Assembly (NCBI GenBank): GCA_030412805.1 | Contig: JASJFJ010000002.1 | Span: 8,308,001-8,372,000, forward strand | Reading direction: 5' to 3' | DNA from: Westerdykella aurantiaca | Lineage: Eukaryota > Ascomycota > Dothideomycetes > Pleosporales > Sporormiaceae | DNA length: 64,000 bases | Shown here: piece after piece, positions 24,051 to 37,940 of the stretch | Numbering within the stretch: position 1 is the stretch's first letter | Layout of the letters: the number at the start of each line of letters is the position of its first letter | Notes under the pieces: generated by a model | The model's input: only the letters and a program-made list of their open reading frames with translations | Database searches by the model: none | What the model was told of the DNA's origin: nothing | Position numbers and translations under genes: made by a program

Positions 24051-24458
24051 TATTATAATCTAAAGAAGCTAGGCTCTACTTAACTAAAGTTGCTTTTAAT
24101 TAAGCAAAAAAAGTTATAGAGTATATACTTAGCTGTCTAGAGCAAGTTTAGATAATATTACTTTGCTCTATATACTTGCACCTTTATAGAACATAGTATA
24201 AAAAAAGTTACGTAATTATACAAAGTATTTTTACAGCTTTTAGTAATTCTATAAAGTATATAAAGCAACAAAAGTAGATATATATAGAACGCTTTTTGTA
24301 ATTTTACTACTTTTATAAAGCATGCAAAGTAATAGAATTACTTTAAAGTATATAATTTTAGTTAATAAGCTTCTATAGCTTATTGTATTTAACTTAGTTA
24401 AGTACTTTCTAGTATACTTAGTTTTTAATATACAATATTCTTTTTAGAAAAATTCTAC
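24051..24458 (+). mobile_element. Main part of the 3' LTR of element E (inverted piece)
   Basis: It matches the reverse complement of most of 58540-58957. It is cut at TCTAC (24454-24458) by the 5' LTR of A2. The remainder is at 13220-13328. Confidence 0.8.
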
Positions 24459-27225
24459 TGTAATAGGCTAGTGCCTAGGTAGCTTTACCTAGATAAAATC
24501 TAGAGCAGTTCTACTTTAAAGAAGCAAAATAAACTAGTAGATAGTTGTTCTACTCTAAAAAAGATAGCATAGAAACCTATTATCTAAACTCTTTAGAGCT
24601 TTATTAAATCTAAACTATTACTAGGTATTTGCAAGCTTTGCGCAGCTATTACATTTAGATTCAATTACTTCTATTATACGCTAGTGCAGGGACTCTAGTA
24701 GTAGAACGCCTACCTAAGCAAAAAGAAAGTCTACTAGCTAGTATAGTATTCTATCGTTATAGAACAAAGCTAGAGCAGGAACCCTAGTAGTAGAACGCTT
24801 GCCTAAGCAAAAGAAAAGTCTACTAGCTAGTATAGTATTCTATTATTATAGAAACAGAGCTAAAGCAAGAACTTTAGTAGTAGAACGCCTGCCTAAGCCT
24901 ATATTAGAAGCTCTACCTGTCTCTATTGTATAGAGAGTAGGCTACATTAAAAATTAAGCTATTAAGCTATCGAGCTATTAAGCAATTAACAGATTAAGCG
25001 ATTAAAATACTAAGTAGAAGCTTTGTACGCGCTAAGCTATAGGCATATATAAAGAATATAGAAATAAAAAGCTATTTAATTAATAATATAACAGCCTACG
25101 CTATTAGAAAACTAGAAGGAAGATAGTTATATAACTAAGTTGCTGCTAGTATACAAAAGATACTAGCTAAAAAGCAATAGCTAGTTTAGGCTATTAAAGC
25201 AATAGTAAGTTAGATTAAAACTTAGATACAGACGAAGAATTAACTAACAGGACAATTAGATCCTTCTACAATAATAATAGAAATAATAAAGCAGATAATA
25301 ACGTATTCTACTACTAAGTAGGTTAAACTACCAAGCAGGTTAAAATTTTTTAGCATAACTAACTTATCTAAAAGAATATTAGATTAATTGCTATTAAATA
25401 AGGAGCTAGCGTACGTTGTGCTTGCATTAGATTTAGAAGATGCTTTAGTATTCTTTTTGCACGTTTGCGCGTTGTGCCTAGTCTTGCCGCAGTTTCTACA
25501 CTGCTATACACCTAGCTGCACTGTCTAGTAACTATTCTTAACGCAAGCCTTTTTAGATTGCTAAGGCGCTAAAGAGGCTTTAGCAGCTATCTATGCTGCC
25601 TCTTTGCTGTACTCTATTGTACTACTGTTCTAGATTTGCTTTTGCTTGCGCAACTTCTACTAAGTTAGCGCCTCTACTTGCTCTTTAAGCTTAGTAATCT
25701 AGAAGCTTATAAGCGCGTTCTAGTGTAGCATTAATTCTACCCCTTTAATAAGCTGTAAAAACCTAGTCTTAGCATTAGGTAAACGCTTAATAGAACGGCG
25801 TACAAGCTTTAACTAAAAGCTAAATTTATGCAAATTGCTTAGAGTCTTAGAGATCTATAGTGCCTGTAGTAGTAGAGGTTCTAGCAAGGTGCATATCTAT
25901 ATGTTAAGGCAATCTAACACTACCTACGCGTTAGTAGGGACTAGTTCTAACGCCTTAAAGGCCTTTTAGCAGTTTTTCTCTATAAACACGTTAAAAAACG
26001 CGTCTTAAAAGGCTAGAAGGAAGCCTTCCTTGTTAATGTAGAAAACGCGTTAGCGTGCTAAGTCTTGTACGCATTAGAAGTACTTGCGCTTTAATAGCAA
26101 AAAGTAGACTACGTTAAGCAGCTAGAGTATATACAATAAGTAAGGTAGTATATAGATAGTAAGAATCTTGTTCTCTAGGCAGTAGTCTTTAAAATGCTAG
26201 TTAAAATAGCTTTTATAGCCGTCTAGAATTAGTAGCTAATATACTTCTACCTAACGCAACTTTGTATACGTGTTAAAATGCTTTAACTACGCAAAACCAA
26301 GTTTGTTATTCGTCTACCTATTTTTAGAGACTAAGAGCTTCCAATTGCCTAGTATACCTACCTCTTTGTACTATGCAGAAATGTGTACGCGCCTTTTATA
26401 GATAATAAATAGTAGGCTTGCGTACTCTACAGCGCAAATGCTCTAGATAACAGTAACCTACTTCTAATCGCCTAGCTAAACAGTATTAGGCCTGTTACGC
26501 CTTTCTAAACCTGTAACAACCTTTATAGACCTAATTATACCTATCTAAAAGCTAGTTTTATTAAAGTTATATACGTTGTTGTTATAGATGCTGTACTTAG
26601 TTATTGTATTCTCTACTAGCTTAAACTATGCGCGTATAACCTCTAGATTCTCTTGCTATATTCTCTAGCAATCTTTTGCTTAGGTAAACGCAGTTTAGAG
26701 CTAATCTAAACGCGTTACAAATCTCTCTACCTAATTCTTGCCTATAGGCTTTCTACTACGCTTGCGTAATAGTTTATCTGCTATATCTGCTACCTTGCAT
26801 AGCTAGGGTAGAAATCCTTGCAAATTAAGGTTAAAAATATATTGTATAATTGTCTGCTCTTTAGTTGCTGTAAGCTTCTAGCAATTAGCGCAGGTATTAG
26901 CTTAGGCGCAGATTTCTTAGTATTTTTGTTATAGAGTACTAAATAGCACGTTGTATATAGTAGCAGCGCGTTGCAAGCTTTGTATTTAGCTGTCTTTGTA
27001 TGCCTAGAGAGCAAGCTTAATATTTCTTTCTTGCTAAGTTTTAGATATCTGTAAGTGTTAAGACATTGCGTGTTAAAGTAGCAATAGTAGATGCTAAGAA
27101 ATTTTAACCTGCTTAGTAGTTTAACCTACTTAGTAGTAGAATATGTTAAGTAGAATAGACGCGTTAGAGAATTAGAAAGCTGTTGCTACAACACTACCTA
27201 GCTAGAGGCTAACGTCTCCTTTAAC
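24459..27225 (+). mobile_element. RIPed chromovirus A2, 5' part (LTR, leader, gag start)
   Basis: The 5' LTR is 24459-24653 (195 bp). The leader minisatellite has three unit starts (24687, 24776, 24866). Degraded gag follows to 25300, is interrupted by P3 (25301-27146), and resumes to 27225, where B begins after TTAAC (27221-27225). Combined with 13329-18276 and without P3 the element is about 5.85 kb. That fits A1 plus one extra 89-bp unit. About 9 bp near the B junction appear deleted relative to A1. Confidence 0.85.
25301..27146 (-). mobile_element. RIPed pogo-like element P3 (copy of P)
   Basis: The length is 1,846 bp, identical to P. The inverted repeats are RIPed versions of those of P, including both 17-bp units, and TA flanks both sides (25299-25300, 27147-27148). 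The transposase frame on the minus strand is destroyed by many TAG/TAA codons. A 74-codon frame at 26790-27014 (minus) is only an alternative frame that avoids the RIP stops; the same shadow frame exists in P. Confidence 0.9.
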
Positions 27226-28420
27226 TATTATAGATAAAGACTTATATATAGGCAACAGGCAGGTTATAAAGAAACAGCAACTAACTATTGCACAAGTACA
27301 GGTTGAAAACAACACGCTGCAATGCCAAGTCGAGTTACGTAATTAGCCTTACAAAGTTATTACGCTAAGAACTTAGAAGGAATCTGTAAGACTAAAGTTA
27401 CAAGTTTTAACGTTCTAGAACGCTAAGAGCTTGTAAAGAATCTATAGAACTATAGAATCTTAGAAGTTCTAAAGAACCTAAACAAGAAATATTAGTATAG
27501 AACATCTAAAACTATAGACAATTATAGAGTATATAGCTATAGTTAATAAGCTTCTAGAGCTTATTGTATTTAACCTAAATAAGTACTCTATATAGTATAC
27601 TTGGTTTTTAATACAATATTCTTTTTAGAAAAATTCTACTTACTATTTTAATATTAACTACCTGTGCATAGAACTCTATTGCTTATTTCTAAAAACTAAC
27701 TAAGATCTATAGAGAATATACTATTATTTGTTAGACTTTTACACTTTAAACACTTTTAAAATAAGCAACACTTCTATGCACACTCTAGCCTAGACCTAAA
27801 AAGAAAGCAACAAAGTTGCTAAACCTAATCTCTATTATAGAGACTGCAACAAGCTTAAAAACTAGCTTCTCTAGTTTAACCTCTTCTTTAAGTTTTAAGA
27901 AGATAACATTAATAATAACAACCAAGCCTCCTTAGTTGCCTTCTACATGCGTAGACAAGCTAGCAAATAGATTTAACTCTATTTAATTAAATACATAGAC
28001 GACAACAACAACAAAAACGCTATTACTTGCATGTTTAACAACTACTTAGTCTTTAAAGAAAAACTCTAATAGACTTTCTTAGTTGCTAACAAGACTTTTC
28101 TAGCTAAACAAAAGATCTAGAAACTCCGTTAGACTAAATCTGCTGCTAACTACGCTAACAAATTTTAGCAGTACTTTGTAGAAACTAGATAGAACGACAA
28201 GGCTCTAATAAAAATGTACCGCTAAGGTCTAAAAGACACTATTAAAATAGAACTTATGCAAAGCAGCGCAGTTCTAAAGACTTTAAACGAATTAATCAAC
28301 GAGTCTATCTACATTAACAATAATCTCTACGAATTGGCTATAGAAATAGATAACGGACGCTACCTACGAGACAACCAAAACACCTAACAACCTTTCTATT
28401 CCAATTCTAGACGACGACGC

Positions 28421-28648
28421 ATGCTACTACAACCTTGTACTTCTAGATACTACACTTTAATAGGACTAGAACCTATGCACCTTAACGCGGCTTTCAAGGG
28501 CAAGAACTCTATAATAAAGAAGAAGAACGAGAGAAACAAGAGTCTAATAACGTGCTACAGTTGTAGCAAGCTAGGCTACATTGCACGAAACTATCGATCT
28601 AAAAACAAAGTTATTCGACAGCTAAATACCTTTATTACCTTTAATTAA
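28421..28648 (+). pseudogene. Gag C-terminal fragment of B with decayed zinc knuckle
   Basis: A 75-codon open stretch that ends the B gag. It contains PMHLNAAFKGKN and then CYSCSKLGYIARNY, which is the CCHC knuckle with His and the last Cys both changed to Tyr. Both are single C:G to T:A changes (CAC/CAT to TAC/TAT, TGC/TGT to TAC/TAT), as RIP produces. The knuckle can no longer bind zinc normally. Confidence 0.65.
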
Positions 28649-31600
28649 GAAAACGCTACTATTAGACAAGATAGCGAGCTAGAATAGACGGTTATACCTA
28701 ACTAGTTGTAGAAACTAGCTAACAACAATATACTCTAGTACAAAGAGGATAAAGATGCTAACACTCTTTTATTAGAAAATGCTAAAGACAATACTACTAG
28801 ATACAAAACACTAGAAGAAAGGCAACTACTTATACCTTTTTCTATTATAGTTTAAACTAAACTATACTTTGCTAGCTATAACAAACCCTTACTAACTGCT
28901 ATCTAATACCTGCTAAGAGAAGCACCTAGTAACGCGCAGGAACTTAACAGCCTTGCTTAAAAGAAAGATCTCTAATTATAAACTAGAAAAGAAACTTAAA
29001 AGCAAGACAATTAAAAACAAGTAGAAAAACAACAAATTAATTAGTGTAAAGGATAATAGCTACAAGAAAAGCCTAAAGATTAGCTAAAACTAATATATTA
29101 CCTATACAACTAAAACTACTGCAACTCTAAGCATAGATTACTCTTTTAAACTGTTTGCTTCTACAACGTATACGCTACGCATAGGTTAGAGAAAGAAGGT
29201 TTAGAATAGTTTTCTAAGAAAAAATAGTTCTACAGACTTCTCTAGATAAACTGCTCTAATAACATCTACAGCAAGCACCTATAGAACAAACAACTAGTAT
29301 TATACTTTCTAGAACACAATAAGCAAGATATTATCTAGATAAAAACACTTTGCAATTAGATGTGTAACTAAAAGAATTAGCAAACGTGCCTAAACTCTAA
29401 CTGCATACTGCATTAGAAAGAAAAGAAGAGCAATAGGTTTGCTTAGCTAAAGTCTTTTTTAGAAGAACGCTTAGCTTCTAGAGTTAATCTAAAAGCTGCA
29501 ACGCTATTAACTTTACAAAACTTTGCAAACTACCTATTACAGTAAATAGAATACAAATAAGCGCACTAATAGACTTAGAATTAATAGCAGAATTTATATC
29601 TAAAGAAGCAGCAAAGAAAGCTAGACTTTAACTCTAAAACTAACAGCAACTATACCTATTACACGCTGTTAACAAAAAGCCTATCTTTATAGTTTAAAAA
29701 GAAGTCTAAGCTATATTACGCGTCTAAAACTACTAGAAAGAAATTATCTTTAACGTTACTAGATTAGCTGCCTAAAACGTTATATTAGAACTTCTATAGT
29801 TACAAAAGCACAACCTGCAGATAAATTGGAAAACACAAGAGCTTTTGTTTGCAAACTGCAACTGCGCCTGTAGTTTAAAGCCCGCGCACTAACAGCAATT
29901 AATAGTAGATAAAAAGATAATAATAGAGTATATTACTTCGAACAAAACGCACCTAAAGAGAGTAGTCGACTTAGTAGACACTAATAGAGCATTAGGTTAC
30001 CTAGCAAAAAAACTACAAAATACCTAGAACAAGAACGCTAACACTAGAGTATTAGAAACTCGCGCACTTCTAGCTACCTCTAAAGAATACCAAGAATTTG
30101 CAGAACTATTTTAGAAAGAGACAAGTACAGCTGCACTGCCTAAGCATTAACTCTAGAACTATAAAATCAAGCTCTAGAAAGAAAAGCAACTAACTTTTAG
30201 CCTAATATATAGACTATTAGAAAAGAAACTCTATACGCTGCAAGAATACATTTACAAAAACTTTAAGAAAGGTTTTATACAGAAATTAACTTTACCTATA
30301 GAATACTCTATACTATTTATACTAAAAAAAGATAGAAAGCTACAACTATGCGTAGATTATAGAAAGCTTAACAATATTACAATTAAAGATTAATACCTAT
30401 TACTAAACATTGCAGAACTATAGAATCGACTTAGTTATGCGAGAATATTTACTGCATTAGACCTACAAGAAGCATACAACCTTATATAGATAAAGGAAGG
30501 CGAAAAGTAGAAGACTGCATTCTAAACAAGATATAGACATTACAAATACCTAGTAATGCTCTTTAGTTTTACTAACGCTCTAGCAACATGCTAGAGACTT
30601 ATTAACAACGTATTAAGAGCACATCTAGATAAATTTGTTATAGCATACCTCGACAACATTTTAGTATACTTTAACAACTCTAAAGAGCATATCGAGCACG
30701 TAAAGACTATCTTTACATGCCTTAGTAATGCTAGGCTTTAACTTAAACCTAAGAAATGCGAATTCTACAGAAATAAAGTAGAATTTTTAGGCTATGTAGT
30801 AGGAGTTTATAGAGTTAAGATAAGTAAAGAGAAAATTAAAGTAGTACAAGATTGGCTAGAACTAGAGAACGTTAAAGAAATACAATCTTTTATAGAATTT
30901 ATTAATTTTAACTAACAATTTATTAAAAACTTTTTAAAAAAGGCTATACCTTTTACAAGGCTTACAAGAAAAGATACACTATAGAAATAGAACTTAGATT
31001 AGAAACGCGCTTTTAAAAAACTTAAGCAAGCCTGCATTAAGCTACTAGTTCTAGTATCTTTTAGAAGTAGAGAGCTACTACAATTTAAAACAAACGCATT
31101 AGACCTTGCTATTAGAGCAATAGCACTACAAGAACGTAACAAGAAATAGCACTCTATTGCATACTACTTAAAAAAGCTTATAGAACCTAAAGAACGATAT
31201 AACGTATATAACAAGGAGCTACTTGCTATTATTGCAGCATTACAACACTAGAGAATATATGCGGAAAGCTGCTTAGACTTTACAATATTTACAGATTACA
31301 AGAACTTAGTTAACTTTACAACAACAAAGCAACTTAACTAACAACAAGTACAATAGTTAGAACTTCTAAGCTAATACAAGTTTAAAATTATATACACGCT
31401 AGAAAAAGACAATAGACAAGCTAACGCTTTTAGCTAACGGCTAGATATCGCGGGTACAAAAGAAATTACTAACGCTGCAATACTATAGACTAATAAAGAT
31501 AGATTACTAGAACTAGCAAAAACAATTAATGCTATTCTATCTATTACTGCTAAAGTACTAGAGAAATTACAAGAACAAATTATACAACAACACTACAATA

Positions 31601-33065
31601 ACCTAGTGCATAGTTACTCTAGAATTACGCAAACAATAGAACTTATCTAACAAAACTACAACTTTAACAAAATAAAGAAAAAAGTTACTAGGTTTATTAA
31701 GAAGTGTGCTAATTGTTAAAGAAATAAGTACAGTACTTACGCACTATATAGAGAAATGCAAGCTTTTAAACTACTAGATAAACTCTAAACTAATATATTA
31801 ATAGATTTTATTACAAGGCTGCTAGCTTTAAAAGATTCTACTACAGAGATTAGTTACAACGCAATTCTAGTAATCGTGTGCCGATTTACTAAGTACGCTA
31901 AAATAATACTATTTAGGAGCGACTACACTGCTGCTTAACTTGGATATCTAATTCTAGATCGACTAATTAGATACTACGGCATTCTAAAGTCAATTATTAG
32001 CGATAGAAACAAGCTGTTTACCTTGAATTATTAGACAACACTACTTGCAGCAATTAGAACAAAGAGGAAATTGTTAACAGCATACTATCTGCAGACGAAT
32101 AGATAAATAGAAAAAACAAACAGAACACTAAAAACGTATCTACAAATCTACAGCAACTAGAAATAGAACAATTAGGTTTTACTACTGCCTATAGCACAAC
32201 TTTTATACAACAACAAATTATTAGAATCAATAGGCAAGACACTATTCTATACTAATTATAGAAAGCACCTACATCTTTTTAAAAAAACATTACCTAGACT
32301 AAAAGTAGAAGCAGCTATTGCAATAGTAGAAGAATTAAAGGAAACATACAAAGAAATAAGCTAAAAACTTAAACAGGCTTAACGCTAAAGCATTTTATAC
32401 GTTAACAAAAAACAAAAAACAGCACTTTAGCTAAAGAAAGGAGATAAAGTTTACCTACTTACAAGCAACTAGCGCACAAGGAAACTAAGCAAAGGACTTA
32501 ACAACGTTAAAGTTAGACTGTTTTTAATTCTTGATTAGACAGGACTAGTTAACTACACACTTAACCTACTACTAGATGCAAAAATCTACCTAAAGTTCTA
32601 TGTATTACAATTAGAACTAGCTAACCTAGCAACGCTATTACAAAAAGCATTTTATTATAAACTAGAAAAAGACAACAAATTTAAAGTTAAAAACTTTTAA
32701 AGATACTAAGAATTTAGATAGAAAGACTTCTAAAACAACAACTTTTATTAGAAATAGCTAGTAAAATAGAAAGGCTACCTAGAATCTAAAAACACTTAGA
32801 AACTAGAAGCTAACCTAACAAACTGTTAACAACTGCTTAGAAAGTACTGCAAAAAACACTACATTCCTTTTTACACTAGACAAAGAAGACTAAAAGAGAG
32901 AAATAACAAACCTAACAAAACAAGATTTAAACCTTACTAACTGCTACTTGTTACTAGCACAACTCTACTAGAGAACAACAGTTCTGCATTAGAAACACTC
33001 TAGAAAGTTAACTAATCTACTACTTTAGCAAGCTCTAAAGCATTAGGATTAGTTAACGCGACTTT

Positions 33066-33320
33066 CTAATTCAAGCGCTCTAATTTTTCTAAGCGCTCTA
33101 ATTCGCCTGCCGTCTCTAGGCTTTTGTTAAACATCTCCTGTTTGCAACGCTTTAACAACCTCTTTTGCTTACGCAGGCAACAAAGCTTATTGCAAGCACC
33201 TTGTATACGCTCTAGCGCAGCTTTAGCAATTTGCTCTTCTTTTTCCAACGTTGCTTCTATTTTATCTTCTTGCTTTTTAAGCTTCTCTATCTTTTTGTTA
33301 ATCTTTGCAAAGTTTAGCAA
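33066..33320 (-). CDS. Antisense coiled-coil ORF between pol and the 3' LTR of B
   Basis: An 84-codon frame on the strand opposite to gag-pol. The predicted protein is Lys/Glu/Leu-rich with a heptad-like pattern and includes LEKEEQIAKAALERIQG and CCLRKQKRLLKRC. From memory, similar LRKQ...FL...M-type short proteins are annotated as hypothetical proteins near the 3' ends of fungal gypsy elements; this needs a search. The local sequence has more CpA than the rest of B. A decayed counterpart lies in C near 36970-37210 (minus). Whether it is expressed is unknown. Confidence 0.5.
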   Translation of the reverse strand: MLNFAKINKKIEKLKKQEDKIEATLEKEEQIAKAALERIQGACNKLCCLRKQKRLLKRCKQEMFNKSLETAGELERLEKLERLN

Positions 33321-34070
33321 CAGGACGTTAACAGGCGAGCAACTTTCTACGCTATTACGCGTGCAATTCCTGCAACAACTATAGAGAGAAGCAATACAAC
33401 AACTTTAGTTATTCTTTGCGCATTAGGTACAGGCAACTATAACGTAGACTCTAGTAGTGTTTATACAATTACTAGCGGCGTAGCAATAGCAAGTACTACG
33501 CGACAACATTATAGTTAGCTTATGTAGGCATAAGTAGTAAGGAAGAAAGTAATGTTATAGATAAAGACTTATATATAGGCAATAGGCAGGTTATAAAGAA
33601 ACGGCGACTAACTATTACACAAGTATAGGTTAAAGACAACACGCTGCAATACTAAGTCGAGTTACGTAATTAGTCTTACAAAGTTATTACGCTAAAAACT
33701 TGTAGAGAATCTATAAAACTAAGGTTACAAGTCTTAACGTTCTAGAACGCTAAAAGCTTGTAAAGAATCTATAGAACTATAGAATTTTAGAAGTTTTAAA
33801 AAACCTAAATAGAAGACATTAGTATAGAACATCTAAAACTATAGACAATTATAGAGTATATAGCTACAGTTAATAAGCTTCTAAAGCTTATTGTATTTAA
33901 CCTAAATAAGTACTCTATATAGTACACTTAGTTTTTAATACAATATTCTTTTTAGAAAAATTCTACTTACTATCTTAATATTAACTACCTGTGTATAGAA
34001 CTCTATTGCTTATTTCTAAAAACTAACTAAAATCTATAGAAGATATACTATTATCTATTAAACCTTTATA

Positions 34071-37000
34071 CTATACTACCTAAGTATTAACTATAGAACT
34101 ATAAAATTAAACTCTAGAAAAAAAAGCAACTAACTTTTAGCCTAATATATAGACTATTAGAAAAAGAACTTAAAGTTCTACAAAAATATTTTAAAAAGAA
34201 TTTTAAAAAAAAGTTTATACGCAAATCTATATTACTAGTAGAATACTTACTATTGTTTGTATTAAAAAAGAATAGAATACTACAACTCTATATTAACTAT
34301 AGAAAACTTAACAATATTATAATTAAAAATTAATACCTACTACTAAACATTTTAGAACTATAGAATTAATTAAGTTACGTAAAAATCTTTACTACGTTAG
34401 ACTTACAAAAAGCGTACAACTTTATATAGATAAAAGAAAGCAAAAAATAAAAAACTACTTTCTAAACAAGATATAGACATTACAAATATCTAGTAATGCT
34501 ATTTAGTTTTACTAACGCACTAGCAACATGCTAACAACTTATTAACAACGTGCTAAGAGCACACCTAGACAAGTTTGTTATTGCATACTTTAACAACATT
34601 TTAGTATACTCTAACAACTTTAAAAAGTATATTAGGTATGTAAAAACTATACTTACATGCTTTAGTAAAGCTAGACTCTAACTTAAACCTAAAAAATGCA
34701 AATTCTACAAGAATAAAGTAGAATTTTTAGAACATATAGTAGAAATCTATAGAGTTAAAATAAGTTTAAAAAAGATTTAAGTTGTAAAAGACTAGCTAGA
34801 ACTAAAAAACGTTAAGAATATATAGTTTTTTTTTAGATTTGTTAACTTTAACAAATAGTTTATTAAAAACTTTTTTAAAAAAGCAATACTCTTTACTAAA
34901 CTTACAAAAAAAGATACGCAATAGAACTAGAGCTTAAACTAACAACAAGTATTTAAAGAGCTTAAACAAGCCTATATTAAACTGCTAGTGCTAGTATTTT
35001 TTAGAAGTAGAAAACTGCTATAATTTAAAACAAACGCATTAGACCTTGCTATTAGAGCTGCAGCACTGCAAGAACGCAAAGAAAAATAGCACCTAATTGC
35101 CTACTACTTAAAAAAACTTATAGAACCTAAAAAACAATACAATATATATAACAAGAAACTACTTGCTATTATTATAGCACTACAACATTAGAGAATCTAC
35201 GTAGAAAGCTGCTTAGATTTTACAATATTTATAGATTATAAAAATCTAGTTAGCTTTACAACTATAAAGCAACTTAATTAACAACAAGTATAATAGTTAA
35301 AGCTACTAGAACAATATAAGTTTAAAATTACGTTTACTCTAGAAAAAAATAACAGAAAAGCTAACGCTTTTAGCTAATAGTTAGATATTGCAAAAACTAA
35401 AAAAGTTACTAACGCTGCAATATTACAAACTAACAAAGATAGAACATTAGAACTAGTATAGACAATTAATACTATTCTATCTATTACAATAAAAGTACCT
35501 AAAGAATTACAAGAAGAAATTATACAATAATACTACAATAACTTAGTATATAGTTACTCTAGAATTATACAAACAATAGAACTTATTTAAAGAAACTACA
35601 ACTTTAACAAGATAAAAAAAAAAGTTACTAGGTTTATTAAAAAATGTGCTAATTGCTAAAAAAACAAGCATAGCACCTACGCACTATATAGAGAAATGCA
35701 AGCTTTTAAACTACTAGATAAACTTTAAACTAACATTTTAATAGATTTTATTACAAAACTACTTGCTTTAAAGAATCTTGCTATAGAAATTAGTTACAAT
35801 GCAATTCTAGTAATCGTGTGCTAATTTACTAAATACGCTAAAATAATACTATTTAGAAATAACTATACAGCTGTCTAGCTAGCTTTTGTTATTCTAGACT
35901 AACTAATCTAATATTACAGCATACTAAAATCGATTATTAGTAATAAAAACAAGCTGTTTACATCTAACTATTAGGCAACGCTACTTGCAGCAATTAGAAC
36001 AAAAAAAAATTGCTAACAGTATACTATCTATAGATAGATAGACAAACAAAAAAACAAACAAAATATTAAAAATATATCTACAAATCTATAGCAACTAGAA
36101 ACAAAACAATTAGGTTTTACTACTACCTATAGTATAACTTTTATACAACAACAAACTGTTAGAATTAATAGGCAAGATACTATTCTATGCTAATTACAAA
36201 AAGCACCTACATTTTTTTAAAAGAACATTACCTAGACTAAAAGCAAAAGCTGCTATTACAATAGCAAAAGAATTAAAGAAAATATACAAAAAAATAAAGA
36301 AAAAACTTAAACAGGCCTAATACTAGAGCATTTTACACGTTAATAAAAAACAAAAAACAGCACTTTAGCTAAAGAAAAAAGATAAAGTCTACCTACTTAC
36401 AAGCAACTAGCGCACAAAAAAACTAAGCAAAAAACTTAACAATATTAAAGTTAGACTATTTTTAATTTTTAATTAAACAAGACTAGTTAACTATATACTT
36501 AACCTACTACTAGATATAAAAATCTACCTAAAGTTCTATATATTACAATTAGAACTAGCTAACCTAGCAACACTATTACAAAAAACATTTTATTATAAAC
36601 TAGAAAAAAACAACAAATTTAAAGTTAAAAACTTTTAAAGATACTAAAAGTTTAGATAGAAAGACTTTTAAAACAACAACTTTTATTAAAAATAGCTAGT
36701 AAAATAGAAAGGCTACCTAGAATCTAAAAACACTTAGAAACCTAAAGCTAACCTAACTAACTATTAGCAACTACTTAAAAAATACTGCAAAAAACACTAT
36801 ATTTATTCTTATACAAGACAAAAAAAACTAAAAAAAAAGAAAACAAACTTAATAAAACAAGGTTTTAACTTTATAAAGGACTAGCAAAGGCTAGCGTAGA
36901 CTCTTTAGTTGCAACGTACAAATCTAGTAAACCTAACGTCTTCTATATTGTAGAAAAAAAGGCAACACCTATTAAAGTAGTAGAACAATTAGAAAAAGTA

Positions 37001-37940
37001 GATACTATCTAGGCATCTACTTTTTTACTAGACTTACAAAGCTTAGTAGCAAAGTAAAAAGCTTTTTACTTTGCTTAATTTTTTACTTGCTTTAAAATCT
37101 TTTTATTCTATAATAGGCGCAAAATTACCTTAGCTAATAACTTTTTATTAGCTTTAACCTTTTGCTAATATTTTTTGCAAGTTTTGTCTAAAGACTTCTA
37201 GAACAAATTAACGCAATAATAGCCTAAGCGCGTATACTCTATACAACGCAAACTAGAGTTAGGCATAATAAAGTAGAAACAACTAATTTTAAAGTACTAG
37301 TTGCAAGAAACTTTAGAAAGAATATTTGCTTGTAGAATTTCTATAGCAAGGCAAAAGCAATAGAAAAAAAAGTTAGATAACATTTTGCTTACTTTGCTTA
37401 CTTTTATACTATAGCTAGAGTTATAACTAAAATAGAGCTAAGTTAGGTAATCTAAAAATAGATTCTAGTAAAAGAAAAGTAGTATTACAAACAGTATTAC
37501 TAGAACTAGGCGCAGTTACAGCATTTATAGACTACTAATAGAAGTTGTATAAAAAAACAAAAACAATACAACTATACTGTAAAAATTACGTAACAAGCAA
37601 AAGTAATTATACTAATTATAGTAAGCGTAGTAATTAAACAAGAATAGATTACTTAGCTTTAAGCAAACATACCTAGGTACTTATATATTAATTATTGTAA
37701 TTGTAGTAATTAAAGCAATTATCTACGTATATAAAGAAAAACAATAGGCTTTTATAGCATATTGTATTTAACTTAACAAGTACTCTATATAGTATACTTA
37801 GTTTTTAATACAATATTTTTTTTAGAAAAATTCTACTTACTATTTTAATATTAACTACCTATATATAGAACTCTATCGCTTATTAAAAAAAACTAATTAA
37901 AATCTATAGAAAATATACTATTATTTGTTAAACTTTTATA
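34071..37940 (+). mobile_element. RIPed Ty3/gypsy element C, 3' part (RT to 3' LTR)
   Basis: It starts with CTATA and continues the RT reading exactly where the minus-strand part ends at 18795. RT, RNase H, integrase and chromodomain (about 36640-36760) parallel B but are more mutated. The 3' LTR is 37483-37940 (458 bp), followed by TATAG (37941-37945). A decayed antisense coiled-coil ORF lies near 36970-37210. Confidence 0.85.

Larger units (their letters stand above)
27226..34070 (+). mobile_element. Ty3/gypsy chromovirus B, moderately RIPed
   Basis: The 6,845-bp element has 518-bp LTRs (27226-27743 and 33553-34070). Gag is at about 27780-28650, ending in a decayed knuckle (see 28421-28648). 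Protease is near 29300-29900. RT is at 30290-30720, with recognizable VDYRKLNNITIKD and a mutated YLDD (AYLDNILVY). RNase H is near 31080-31440, integrase near 31560-32250, and a chromodomain at about 32700-32830. Stops are mostly TAG or TAA at expected Gln or Trp codons. It is less mutated than A2, C and E. Its two flanks do not match each other (TTAAC from A2, CTATA from C), because it is an inversion breakpoint. Confidence 0.85.
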
